Positions 24,901-38,400 of a stretch of DNA of 64,000 nt are shown one piece after another. The DNA lies in the NCBI RefSeq assembly GCF_028583425.1, contig NC_072801.1, positions 60,651,766 to 60,715,765 of the forward strand. The letters run 5' to 3'. Both the position numbers and the translations under genes were made by a program. The notes under the pieces are model-generated. The model worked only from the letters and a program-made list of their open reading frames with translations, was not told the origin of the DNA and made no database searches. This DNA comes from Eublepharis macularius. Its lineage: Eukaryota; Chordata; Lepidosauria; Squamata; Eublepharidae. Every line of letters starts with the position of its first letter. Positions within the stretch are counted from its first letter, which is position 1.

Positions 24901-27900
24901 AATCCAATTTCTCTTTCTCTCCCTGACCCCCTGCTCCAAATCCTAACTTCCAGCTCTGCCATTCTTAACACCATCAGTCTTCCAAGACATCCCACAGTCA
25001 GTGGTCCAGATACTTACCCGTTGGCTGCAATTGTGGGAGCTGATTGCTGAAATGAAGAAAAGGGAGAGAAATAATGAACAGTCATTGCAGCCTAAAGCTC
25101 TGCTCAAAGCAGGATCCCTCCCAATGATCACACTCAACTAATCTGCTCTGAACCATAAGAGTTTGTATCCTAGCATTCTGCTCAGCCAAACACAGAGCCT
25201 TTTTCCAACAGAGGAAGGCTCCACTCACAGATGAGAGGAGTGGTAGAATAAAGGCCATCACACATCAACACTGAAAAAACTTGGGTTGTCTGAATCTACT
25301 GTTAGAGAGACCCAAATACAGAATGCATATGGCCTCGTATTAAAAATACACCACAATGGATTTTCTGGGCAAGCCAGGAGGCTAACACCAGGGGGAAAGA
25401 GCCCAGTTCTCTGCCAGTTCCCTTCCTGCATTGAGTCACAGCTGGACGTGATGCTTCTACATTCTCACCCTGGACATGTTGTTTGCACTCACTTGCCCTA
25501 CCTGTTTTTCACCTTGATGCTCACCTGGGCACGACGCTCTTCGTGTCGGTGCTGCATCTCCACTGCGTCTTCCCAAGGCTGCCCGTAAGCGTCCAGGTGG
25601 GGTGGCTCCCAGCCACTCTGGAAAGTTGGGGTGTAGGAAGCTGCATATTCCCGGGGGAAGTCCACTCTGGATGAACCGGCAACATAGGCAATAATGAAAT
25701 CCTCAACCACACACCTCAAGCCACAAGTGTCAACTGCCCATTTCCTGATTGCCTCCCCCAAACACTAAGAATACAGAGCATCACTGCCCTAGACAGAGAG
25801 TTCCATCTATACCTTGTGGCTAATAGCCACTGATGGACCTCTGCTCTATATGTTTATCCAATTCCCTCTTGAAGCGGTCTATGCTTGAAGCTGCCACCAC
25901 CTCCTGAGGCAGTGAATTCCACGTGTTAATCACTCTTTGGGTGAAGAAGGTCTTCCTTTTATCCATTCTAACCTGACTGCTCAGCAATTTCATTGAGTGC
26001 CCACAAGTTCTTGTATTGTGAGAAAGGGAGAACAATAATTTTCTCTACCTTCTCTATCCCATGCATAATCTTGTAAACCTCTATCATGTCACCCCTCAGT
26101 CGTCATTTCTCCAAGCTAAAGAGCCCCAAGCGCTTTAACCTTTCTTCATAGGGGAAGTGTTCCATCCCTTTAATCATTCTAGTTGCCCTTTTCTGCACTT
26201 TTCCCAGTGCTATAATATCTTTTTTGAGGTGTGGTGACCAGAATTGTACACAGTATTCCAAATGAGGCTGTACCATTGATTTATACAGGGGCATTATGAT
26301 ACTAGCTGATTTGTTTTCAATTCCCTTCCTAATAATCCCCAGCATAGCATTGGCCTTTTTTATTGCCGTCGCACACTGTATTGACATTTTCAGTGAGTTA
26401 TCCACTACGACACAAAGATCTCTCTCTTGGTCAGTCTCCACCAGTTTGGACCCCATCATTGTGTTAAGTCAATCTGCCTCAAAGCCTTCAAATGAATCAA
26501 TCTGCACCCACATATTGACAGCGTAATGCCTGCCTGGGTCTAATTTACCAGAAAAACCTTCGAATTCAAGTGCAAAGTTTCCAGTGACAGCTTAAAGAGC
26601 TCAGCTGTTGTGCCTAGGCTATCAAGCCCCTCTGTGACATCAGAGCAACTCAGCCAATGAGTGAGAGGAGTAAGGAGCATCTTCACTGCAAAGCCCATAG
26701 CTGATTAGCCAATGGCAGAACACACAGAAAATTTAGGGGTTAAGTGGAAGGTTTTAAAAATCGAGAGACCTGAATGTCGAGAGGGAAGAATAAGTAAGCC
26801 AAGCCACACGCCATGGGAGAAAGTGTAAGCAAAATAAATGGTGAGGGAATATATATTAGCAAATTAACACCACACATATAGAGTCTTTCCCCCTTATGTA
26901 TATTGTACCTTGCCTTGGTCCAGTTTTCACCTAGTGAATGCCACAGCTCAGCTTCCCGTTCCCCCAAGCAGCTCCGCAACAGGGTCACAGCCTCCAGGGT
27001 CAGCAAGGGGCTGCGTAACTCAGAAGCAAATTCTGGTCCCCCAGAAGACTCGACCACCTGAAATAGCATACAAGGATCAGTACCCTGAACTCCTGGTTCT
27101 CTTATTCAAGCGCTTAACTTGTTCCCCTTTGAGAGAATCCTCCGATTTCCCCTCCGCACTGAGCCAATGTTCACATACAGCGGAATCATGTGATACAGAT
27201 TGTACCATGTTGTTCTGCGAGAGGGGCCTCTTATAAAAGTCGGGTATTGCAAAGGCATCTTGCATGCAGAAGATTAGCTTGTATTTCAGGCTAGCCTGAC
27301 ATAGCGGCTTTCTATGTGCAAGGAGTTTTCTAAACATACAGTACACCCAACTCCTGTCAACACAGGAAAAACTGTGCTGTGTGATTCTGCTCTTCTTGTC
27401 AGCTGTTCTACTAGACCATAATTAGAGTACTTCTCAACAGCCCACAGCAAGATACTATTCTGCAGTTTCCCTTCCTCCAGTCAAAATTTATCCTTATCCT
27501 CCCAGCAGTTGAATGAATTATATCAGAGGGGTTGTGAAAGCAGAATTTTTGAGTTCTTCATAATTTCCCAAAGGTTCAGCTACCTGACACCTCACTCACC
27601 ATCCTCAAGGGACCAAAGAGAAAATGTATCAGCTCCTCTGAGGAAGGGTTCATAATGTTTGATCTGAGCCGTGCCTGGGTAGGGAGAGAAAAGAAAAAGG
27701 ATAGTCTGGTGGTTAACACGAGCCAGGCAAACCGTTTCCACTCACTGGAAAGGAATACGTGTCCCCTACACTTACCAGAAGGCTGAAGGAATATTTCATC
27801 TTAGCCAGAGTGTCTGCAAATTCTTCTTCAGGAGGGGGCCGAGCTCGGAGGGTCAGGAGCCCCTCTGTGAAAGTGGCAAAGTAAGAACAACACAGTATGG

Positions 27901-30900
27901 GTTAATCTGGCATGGCAGTTTGGGATACTGAACTTCTACCTCGTGGTCCAGAATCCATTTTGGATTCTGGAAACTTCCACAACAGAGCAGCTTGCCACAC
28001 TGGTGCAAAAGACTCTTTATGTATGCACCCAGCATAGGGTTGCCGACTCTGGGTTGGAATATTCCTGGAGATCTGGGAATGAAGGCTGGGGAGGGGAGAG
28101 ATTGGGGAGGGGAAGGACCTCAGAGGGGCATAATGCCATAAGGTCCCACCCTTCAAAGCAGACATTTTCTTTGAGAGAACTGATCTCTGTCATCTGGAGA
28201 TCAGTTGTAATTCAGGGAGGTATGAAGGCCGCATCTGGAGGTTAGCAAAACTACTGCAGCATGGTTTCATGCCCGTATTGGAGGCCTGTATGTGAATGCA
28301 TGGACATGCTCTGGGAGTAAAATCTGAACTTGCAGCCAAAATGCCAAATGGAGCTGAATGCGGTGGCCTTCTGAGCACCATCATCTATGCCCCATCTATC
28401 CTGGCTTCATCTGGCAGTTACACAGCAAGTGGGGGCGGGGGGGGGCCTTTGCTCTGTGGGAGTGGCGAGCCCATCTCTTACCGCCTGGCTCTCGGCTGCG
28501 CCCCCTTGAGGAGCGCTTGCGTTGATCCAGCACACGGAAGGCTTCAGCACACTTCTGCAGCTTCCCCATGAAGGCTTCTATATCGTCAAACACCCGATTC
28601 AGCAGCTCCTGTCAGAAGCAGAGGGTGTGCGTGTGTGAGGGGCGAAAGAAAGAACGACAAAAAAGTAGCTCCAGCTGGACAGCGTGTGAGGAGAGACCCA
28701 TAAAAGGACGGACATCAGGACAGCGGCACCTTAGGTTTTCTTCAGACTGGAGAAAGGAGCTTTGACTCTGGGAAGCTTATGCCCTGAAAATCTTTTTGGT
28801 CTCTAAGGTGCCATGTTTCTATGCCTAATTTGGGTCTCATGGAGTAACCATACTATTTATTGTTATGTATATATTTATAATCCATTTTCAATGGGGGACT
28901 AAAGCAGTTTACAACTGCTTTCTCCCCTCCATTTTATCCTCACAACACCAACAGCCATTCTCTGAGGCAGATTAGGCTGAGTGTGTGTGACTGGTCCATG
29001 GTCCCCTAGCAAGCATCCGTGGGCCGTTTTCATACGTCTTACCATCCACAGAAAATTGCTCAAAACTCCCAGAACGACGGTGTCTTCCTGGCGCAATTTC
29101 CCATAATTTCTGATGTCATTGCGCTATGAACCAGTCATGACAGGAGATCGCACCAGGAAGACACTGGCGTTCCAGGAGTTTTGCACAATTTTCCGTGGCT
29201 GGTAAGGCGTATGAAACCAGCCAGAGTAAGGAGTCAAACCTCCCAGATCCTAATCTAACCATACACTTTAACTATTGCATTATGCTGACTCTCACACCTT
29301 AGGACTTTGTATTTACTCTGCCTTACAGTATTGTTGTGAGAATAAAAGAGGAGGGGGGATCCCATGTATATCACCCCGAGCAAGTAGAGGCAGGGGCCCA
29401 TAACTTTGCACATGGTCCGGCACTGATGAGCAGTAGCGGGTTGGCTTGTGTGCTATATGCAAAGAATGCCCTGCAGCTTCCAAACAGTATCTCAACCAGG
29501 AAGAAAATGAACAGGTATGGCTTTCCTTAAAACTGTTCTGCCACATAGTGAAGAGTTGTGCCTGCTAATGCTGCTGCTGAAAGCTAAGGACATCCATAGG
29601 GGGAAAGGTAGTCTATTCTATCGGGCACGTTCAGATGTGGAAGAGGCACAGGCAGATCCCATAAATCCTACCTCCATGGCAACCCCTCCCACTCTCTGCA
29701 AATCTAATCACTCTCCTCTGATTTTGCAAGCCACACCTTTCCAGCTAACTCACCACATCTTGCTCGATACGGATGAGGGCCAGATCGGGTTGAGTTGGTG
29801 AAAGGCCTGGAAGCAGAAACGGCAAGAGGTTAGAGAAGTCAGGGCTGCCAGACTGCAACCCAGAGACCACGCCTGTGTCTTTAGCAACCTCATAGCAGGG
29901 AAAGAGCAGGCAGCTCCAACTTTTCTTGGCCCACTCCTCCTCCAGACATCACCATTCAATTTATCATTCATAAATGTGCCCAAAATATACTAGCTACTGT
30001 ACAGGAATAAAACAAACAGATTCCTGCCCACAGACTCACAAAGAGAGAGAGAGAGAGAGAAAAGGAGAGAGGGAGAGAGATCTTAAAATAAATCCAAACC
30101 CTGGAAACAAGAAGAGGACTGGGGGCGGGGGAGGACTGAGAATAAAAGAAAGCAAAAAAGAGTTAAAACTACCAGCAGTCCTGCTTAGATTCAGATCAAA
30201 GTTCCAATTAAATGCAGGATCCCATTTCCAAGAGTGGCTCACCAGATTCCTTTGGTGACTTGTGGCACCCTATAGACTAACATGTTTTTATTCTAGCATA
30301 AGCTTTGATGCAGATGGAAAGCCCACAGGCAGGGCACAAAGGCAATGGCCATCTTCTGCTGTGACACTCCGAAAACTGCTACTCAGAGGTACACTGCCTC
30401 TGAACATGGAGGTTCCATTTAACTATCATGGTTAATAACTGAGGGCCTATCCCTCTGTGAACTGGGAGCCATGGAACTCCCAGTGCATGTCTGGCTTAGT
30501 CCTCTGAGACAAAGAAAGGCAGAAGTGTTCACCCTACTGAGTATAAGGTGCTTACTCTTATATGTGAATACAGATTGTGGCAAAAGATCTGCAATTACAA
30601 TAAAAAGAACTTAAAGAAAAAAAAAAGTTAACAGCCCCAAGGATGCTTTAAAGACTGAACAAAAGACACTAGGGAAAGGATTTTAATTCCTTCTTCTCCT
30701 GCTTCTTCCCTGGGTCAAATTGCCCCTCCAAAGTTGCAATTAGCTTTATGTTGGTGGGAAGAGAAACCACTTATACCTTCTTTCCCCTTTCACAGAACTA
30801 ATTGCGGTTTCAAAGGGGGCTATTTAAACCACAGAAAAGAATTAAACCTCCTCAGAGCCAGCGGCTCTTCTCCAAGCTGCTGTTTTTTTAACAGCCACAG

Positions 30901-33900
30901 AAGACCCTAACCATTGCTCCGTTGCATGTCATCCCATCCATTTACTCTCATTTATACTCTGCTTTTCTCCCCAAGGGGGACCCAACATCGCCTCAGGGGG
31001 CCTGCTGGGCACCAGGCTCTCACCACTAGACTGCTTTTCATCTGGATCCAGTCTAGGGGACAGGGGGGCGATGACTTTTGTCCTGGAAGGCACCGGCCTG
31101 GGGGGCTGAACCGCAGTGCACAGAGACTCTCTGCTCTGGTTGCCCAGCCATTTCTGGGTAGCTCTGCATAGGAGAAACAAAGGACAGCAGTTAAGGTCAA
31201 AGGGATGAAGAGATGAGCTAGCCTCTCCCCGGGGCTGTTCTAGGCCTCAGTAGCCCCAGATGGAATCCTCTATTTCGGGCTACTCTATTAGACAACAGAA
31301 GAATCCAGGTCTTCATAATGCCTTAACCCTAGGTGCCCCATATCCAGATCAAAGCAACGAGAAAAGCTTTTATTGCTTAGTTTCATACCAGATTGCTGGG
31401 CCAGTGAAGTAAAGGATCAGTGTTTATGTTGCAAACACGCAATGGGAATTTTCTTCTTCTAGGGCTGCAAACTTCCAGGAGGGCCTGGAGATCTGTAATT
31501 ATAACTGATCCCCAGATGACAGGGATCAGTTCCCCTGGAGAAAATGGCATCTTGGGAAGGCAGACTCTAAGGCTCTCTGTAGTCTGGAGAGCAGATCTCC
31601 AGGTCCCACCTGGAGGCTGGCAACCCTATCTGCAAAGGGAGTTTATCGTCTTGGGGGTTCCTACAGTGTTAGGACACACACACCCTCTCCAAAAAGCTGG
31701 AGAATCTGGTCTCCAGCCCACCAGCCCACTTGAACTCTAGAACGGTTTCACAATCTGTTTGGGAGAAAGAAAAGGAGGTTTCTAAACATTTTGAAGAAAT
31801 AAAGGTGTGTGTTAAGAGCAGCTTCTGGAAGAGGTGCTTTTTGGCATAGCCCTTTCCTGGCCTGCTGGAGCTCATTCCCATGGTTTTCCCTCCCACCCAG
31901 CACCAGGGTTACCCTCATATCTAGAAGGGGAAAACCATGTCCAGGAAAAGGGGTGGGCTGCAGTGAGAAAGCAGAGTAGGGAATGCGCTGCTCTCATTCC
32001 TACTGCTGTGTCTGATGGCCATTGTTTCTTCCCAAAGCTGGGTTTCTTTTGGAAAAGCAGCTATTAAAAACAGCAAATTCTTATCAGGGGCCCAGCCAAG
32101 ACCCCAAATACGAAAAAAAGAATCTCTCTCATTCTTAAGATTTACAAACTTTAGTGGGATTTCAGAACTTTGGGGGGCATTCAGAATTTTCATAGAATCA
32201 TAGAATCATAGAGTTGGAAGGGGCCATACAGACCATCTAGTCCAACCCCCTGCCCAGTGCAGGATCAGCCTAAAGCATCTCTGACAAGTATTCATCCAGC
32301 CTCTTCTTGAAAACTGCCAGTGAGGGGGAGCTCACCACCTCCCTAGGCAGCTGATTCCACTTTTGAACTACTCTGACCGTGAAAAAGTTTTTCCTAATAT
32401 CCAGTCGGTACCTTTGTGCATGTAGTTTTAGCCCATTGCTTCGCGTCCTACCCTCTGCTGCCAACTGGAACAGCTCTTTGCCCTCCTCCAAATGATAGCC
32501 TTTCAAATATTTAAAGAGAGCAATCATGTCCCCCCTCAACCGCCTCTCCTCCAAACTAAACATTCCCAAGGCCCTCAGCCTTTCCTCGTAGGGCTCAGTC
32601 TCCAGACCCCTGATCATTCTTGTCGCTCTCCTCTGCACCCTCTCGATTTTGTCCACATCCTTTTTAGGCCACCCCCTCTTTGCACTTGCCATGGCTTGAC
32701 AGTTGATGGAGAATAGCTGTTCTATACTGTTCTTGCTGCCCTCCCATAAGGATGGCATAAGCATTATAAAATCCTGGATCCTAGATTTCTCCCGCAATCA
32801 CATAGCAAACAGGAACCAGACCTAATGTTAAGGAGTTGGCTGGTGCCACTGAATGCACATTTGAGTATGTGCAGCATATCTAAAGAAATTTGCCTTGTCT
32901 GGAATGCTGGTTGTATGCCCTAGCTTTCTTACTTGTGGTTTGGGGGACATTCAATGACAGTGTTGCATACGTGGTGGGCAGCAGTGGATTAAAGGCTCAG
33001 AAGAACCACTGCATCAGGCTACAAGTAAGCGCATGTGCAGCTAAGTCCCAGATAAGCTTAATTTTTCCCTTTCCCATCCATTTGGTTTTGCTGATATGTG
33101 GCTCTGTTCACCTGAGTGCCTCTTTCCTCAGGGCGTTACCCCCAGACTTGAAGTCCGTCAAAGCGCTGCTAACATCCTGCTGGATCAATTCAGCCTGGAG
33201 AGGGGAGTGAGAAGAAAGTGAGTCAAAAGACTGAGGAGGGTAGACAGAATCCACCTCCTCCTCTTAAAAATAAAATACACTTTAAGTAAAATTCCTGATG
33301 ACGGCAAAGGATTGAACTCAATGAATCCATGGAGTTATCATCAACTTTTGTGGCAGATCTGCAAGGTTCGGTTTTAGATTCATGAGTGGCTATTACCCAT
33401 GGCAATGAAACAGAACCTCCTGTTCAGAAGCAGGATACCCCTAAAAACCTATTGCTGTAGGGTAACAATGGGGCATGGGCGGGGGGAGTGCTTTGGCCTC
33501 TTCTCATGAGCCTTCAGGAAACACCTTATTGGCCTCTGTGGGAAACAAGATACTGGATTTGATGGACCTCCGGTCAGATCCAGCCAGGCTCTTGCTGCTG
33601 TTGTTAATGTTCTTACCCCAACATGGTCACACTCAAAGAAGTAGACCTCTGGTTTGAGCTGACTGGGCTCCTGGCACACAAGCAGAAGCAGGGACCGGGC
33701 ACGTGTCTCAGGTCGGACAGCCTCGCAACGAATCACAGCTGCTAATCCATAGTTCTCCAGCTCTTCCTGGGGAGGACAGGGGACAAAGTCATCAAGTGCC
33801 ATGCCAGAAAGCCTACATGGGACTGGGGCTGGAACAGAGAACCTCTTCTCACCACCACCCTCTTCTCCATCCCCATAGATGCCCTTCAACACTTCCCTTG

Positions 33901-35356
33901 CTCGCTCCTTTACCTTGGAGTTTACGTCCAAGAGTTTAATGGCTGATCCATTGACTTGAAGCAGCATCTCCTGAGCCCAGATCTTCCCTTGGGCATCCAT
34001 AACAGACAGTTTCCTTATCGTATCCTCCACAGTCCTTAAATCATCCTCTTGCCCAATGGAGAAAGTCACGAGGTGCTGGAGGAAGCAAGAGGGACATGGG
34101 CAGGCAGTGCCTAGCACTGAGATCCATTGTTAATTTCACTCCCTTTTAAAATGGGAATCTTGGGGGAATTAACAGGCCACCTTCTCAGGAAGGCATATTG
34201 TCCAACACTATTGGTTCTTCCAATGCAGGAGAGTCTGGGATGTGTTCTAGAGTACATGCATGTGGCCGAGCATGCACATGTAGCATACACATGAATGGAG
34301 GTGTTCTAGAGCCAGCGTAGGGCCAAGCTACAAGTGACGAATGACACTTGAACGGCAAGTGAACAGACTCATGTGTATTCCTCCCTGTTCACTTGCGCTC
34401 CACTTGATCACTACCAAGTGGAGCACAAGTGGAGCGCAAGTGAACAGGGAGGAATACACGTGAGTCTGTTCACTTGCCATTCAAGCGTCATTCGTCACTT
34501 GTAGTTTGGCCCGTAGTGTAGCGGTTAGAGTGTCAGACTAGGGTCTGGGACACCCAAGTCTGAATCTCCACTCTTGCTTCATGTGGATTCTTCACTCTCT
34601 CTCTCAGCTTAATCTACTTCCCAGGGTGGTTGTTGTGAGGATAAAATGGAGGAAGGGGGAACAATGGTATAAGCTGCTTTGGGACCCCCATTGGAGAGAA
34701 AATTGGGGTATAAATAAACAAAGAATCTTTCTATAGAGTCTGTGCAATGTGCAGAGATTTCTTTGTCTGAAAGAGGTTTGTTCTAAATATCTCTGATGAT
34801 TAAATACCCAAATGACCAATGATCTCCCTGCATTAGAGCCCATCTCCCTCATAGGGACTGAAATGAGAAATTCAATCTCAGCCATAAGCTTTCCTGAAAG
34901 AGAGCTTAGACAAACTCATGGACGACTGGTATATTTACCATGATGGGCAAATGGAATGCCTGTGTCCAAAGGCATCTGAACACTAGCTGTTGGCAAAAAG
35001 CCTCTTGCCTTCTGGCCCTTCTTTTCAGAAACATCTACGGTGCCATTATCAGAAATAGGATGCTGGACTAGGGTCTGGCATTTGTTCTGACCCATCGGAG
35101 TTCTTCTGATGCTCTTGCGCAAGGTGTCACACCCAGCCCACCCTCCCACTCTGACTCACTAAATACATATCCTCCACCCAGAGAACCCACAAGACTGCAA
35201 GTCACCTACATTGACAGCATACTGGGAGACGTCCGCCATGACGACGCTGGAATATTTTTTCCTCTGCTCTGCAGAAAGAAAACATTACATAGGCGGTGAA
35301 ATTGCTTTGTAATGTTTACCTGAGGTAGCAAGTTAAACCAGGTTGTTCAGTATCAG

Positions 35357-35420
<64 letters not shown>

Positions 35421-38400
35421 AAGACTTGAGAATAGAAAGTATTCTTTTCCTGAGAATAGAAACTCTATTCTTTTCTTAAGAATAGAAACTCTATTCTATT
35501 CTTGAGAATAGAAACTCCTTTTTTAAAACAAAAGGGTTATATCTGTAACTGATTAGATGCAGAGGGCAAGATCTGTGTTTTGTATAAGTCTTTTCCCCAT
35601 AGGGTGACCTCTATTGTAGTAGCAGGGCTCCTGTGCTTTTAAAAACACCATAGAAGAGAAAAATCCAACAGATGAAGCCTTCCTTCCTGCAGGCTGAGGA
35701 AAGCATTACCTGTTGAACATGTCCCCAACATGCAGCTGTTCAGGGATAGGAGATCTGCATGGGGGATTAGAATCATATGTAAAGTTCCACCCTCCATGTC
35801 AAATAGTACTGGTTCTCAGGGCTTTTTTTCTGGGGAATGAGGTGGCGGAACTCAGTGGGTTGCCCTCGGAGAAAATGGTCACATGGCTGGTGGCCCCGCC
35901 CCCTGATCTCCAGACAGAGGGGAGTTTAGATTGCCCTCCGTGCCGCCAAGCCAAGCGGCGCGGAGGGCAATCTCAACTCCCCTCTGTCTGGAGATCAGGG
36001 GGCGGGGCCACCAGCCATGTGACCATTTTCAAGAGGTTCCGGAACTCCATTCCCCTGCGTTCCCCCTGAAAAAAAGCCCTGCTGGTTCTGATTCAGGATC
36101 ATCCAGTTTAAAAGGCCTCATCTTGAAACCCAAGGATCTGTCCCTCTAAGGAAGACATTTCAGTTGTGAAGAAGTCATTACCTTGCCTAGAGCCAAGGGA
36201 GATAATTAGCACTTGTCCCTTGGGGAACCAGTTTGGCTTGTGAGGACCTCATTCACATAAAAGTTAACCCTTCTTTTTCCTTCCTCTGACTACTCCCTCT
36301 GCCTCCCAAGCACGTTAGTAAATATTAGATTTTAAAACCCAGTAAACAGATTTCCAGGGTTCCTTGGGGAGGAAAGGGGTCAAGGGACCCACAGTGAGCG
36401 TGAATGGGTAGAACGATCATCTGGCTCAGTTTGTAGTAAAGGAACAAAAGTGAATTATTGTAGGGAGGGAGCGATTCGCTCATCTCCGACTCAGGTGATA
36501 ACAACTGCACTTCTGCAAGAAAACACCTTTCAGCACTATATCACACACCAATATGCCAGGGGTGGAGGAAGCCGCAGCAGATAAAACCAATCCCATAGCA
36601 GCAGCTCTGCTCTGGAAAAACTAATTTTCAAACCAATTATATTGTTTATGACTATTACAGCCACCTCGGCCTCCATTGCTTTTTACCGTGTTTGGGAAGC
36701 AAGTGGACAGATCCCCATCTACTACAAGAAGCTTACAATCTAAATCTTGCCGGTGGGGTGAAGGTGGTGTGTCTTGCTAATTTGTCAGTAGTTGTTATAT
36801 GGAAGCTGAGCAGCTGTTCAGAGCACTGAGCCACAAAGATGGATTGCTTCCAGGCACAGCCTGCTTGCTATCTGAACTGAGAAGTGAGCTAGATGCGCAC
36901 ACCCCGCCACAGGACTGGCCCATGGGCTTTTGGCACCCCAGATAAACTATGCCTTTGTGCCTCCCTACCTTCCATCTAGAGAAAAATGACATGTCAAGAA
37001 CGAGCTTTTGCCTTTTTTATTTGGCCTTTAAAATGAACAATCTGAACATAAAAATTGATATTTTAATGGAGTTTAAAAACCTCTAATCCATCTAATTTGG
37101 CACCCTTCAAGCTGGGCGCCCTAGGCGGCCACCTAGATCATCTTTGTCGTTGAGCCGCCCTGCCCCCAATCAATCAGTTAGGAGAGAGACATGCTTATTT
37201 CTTTAGACATACACAAGTATGGTTGTGGTTCCTATTTTTTTTTAGAATAAATAATTTACAGATAAGCCCAGAAGTTTCTTACTCTCTGTTGTATCACACA
37301 ATGCAATAAGCAAGAATAGGAAAGGAGTTACACACATACTCTATCCATCCTTTCCTTATATTAATACTCCATCCTACTAAACAAGTTGAGGGCAGCGAAT
37401 GGGGGGTGGGGATGGATGGTAGAGAGGATTAATCCACAGGCTTTGTGAAAGTGGTGGGTTTAGAAAGAGCCCTTCTAAAAAAATTCACGAACGGAGATTG
37501 ATGCCCAAGAAGCAGCAAGAGGTAATGGGTTGAGCGGTTTACTCAGAACAGGAGACCGACCTCCAAGGGACTGAAGCTGGTTGACAGTAGAACTGCTAAC
37601 ATCCTGGAGATCTTCCAGAATCACAACTGATCTCCAGCAGATATCAGTCCCTCAGGAGAAAGTGGCTGTGGACTCTGTGGCCTTATGCTCTGTTGAGGGC
37701 CCTCCCGTCCCCAAACCCTGCCTTTCCCAGGCTCCACTTCCAAATATCCAGGAATTTCCCAACCCAGAGTTGACAACCGTAGCTGACAGGCCCCTCCCCC
37801 TTCAGCTTTGAGCCTCTTCACTACCCAAACATGAAGAAATCCTCCCCAGAACTCACCATAGATGGATCTGGCACTAGGCTTGGGGACGTCACCATAGCTG
37901 AGGGGAAAAATAGGGGAGTTCAGTTCAAGCTTTCCTCTCAGGCCATTTATCAACCCCTCACCTGCTGAGGCCCTCTGGCTTCTAGAGACTCCGGGAGCCC
38001 CTTTACTTCTAAAGTCCTGGTCTCCTGCTGTATTCCACAGGGCCCACATCTCATCAGAGGGAAAAGTTATTTTTATTTAAAACATTTATATGCCACCTTT
38101 CCATCTAAATAAGTTCCCCCAGCATTTATTTCCCCCCTCCTCAAGTGGGTACCAGGGTGTGCTGTACTGAAGGGCCTGGCTCCGTCCTTCCTCTTTCAGG
38201 GTTTTTTCCACAAATGAGTTCCTAGGCCCTAGGCCGTTTCCAGATGGCTTACCTGAAGCCGCTCCATGCCGCAATGTTGTGGATTGTGCCAGGGAAAATG
38301 TGAAATATCGCGTTTTCCCTGGCACGATCCACAACATTACGGCATGGAGCGGCTTCAGGTAAGCCATCTGGAAACGGCCCTAGTTTAGGTTTTTTAGGTG

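Noticed and set aside
30040-30078. Purine-rich GAGAGA tract as a regulatory element
   Set aside because: Simple repeat of a kind scattered through the window; no sign of function.
32270-32797. A 175-codon minus-strand ORF that looks like a protein gene
   Set aside because: It is the 3' end of a CR1 LINE followed by the typical TCATAGAA tail repeats, not a host gene.
33449-34117. A continuous 222-codon minus-strand ORF
   Set aside because: It is two EPS8L1 PTB exons plus a short intron that happens to be open; splice sites and the conserved join show the intron is removed, and both outer ends run into introns.
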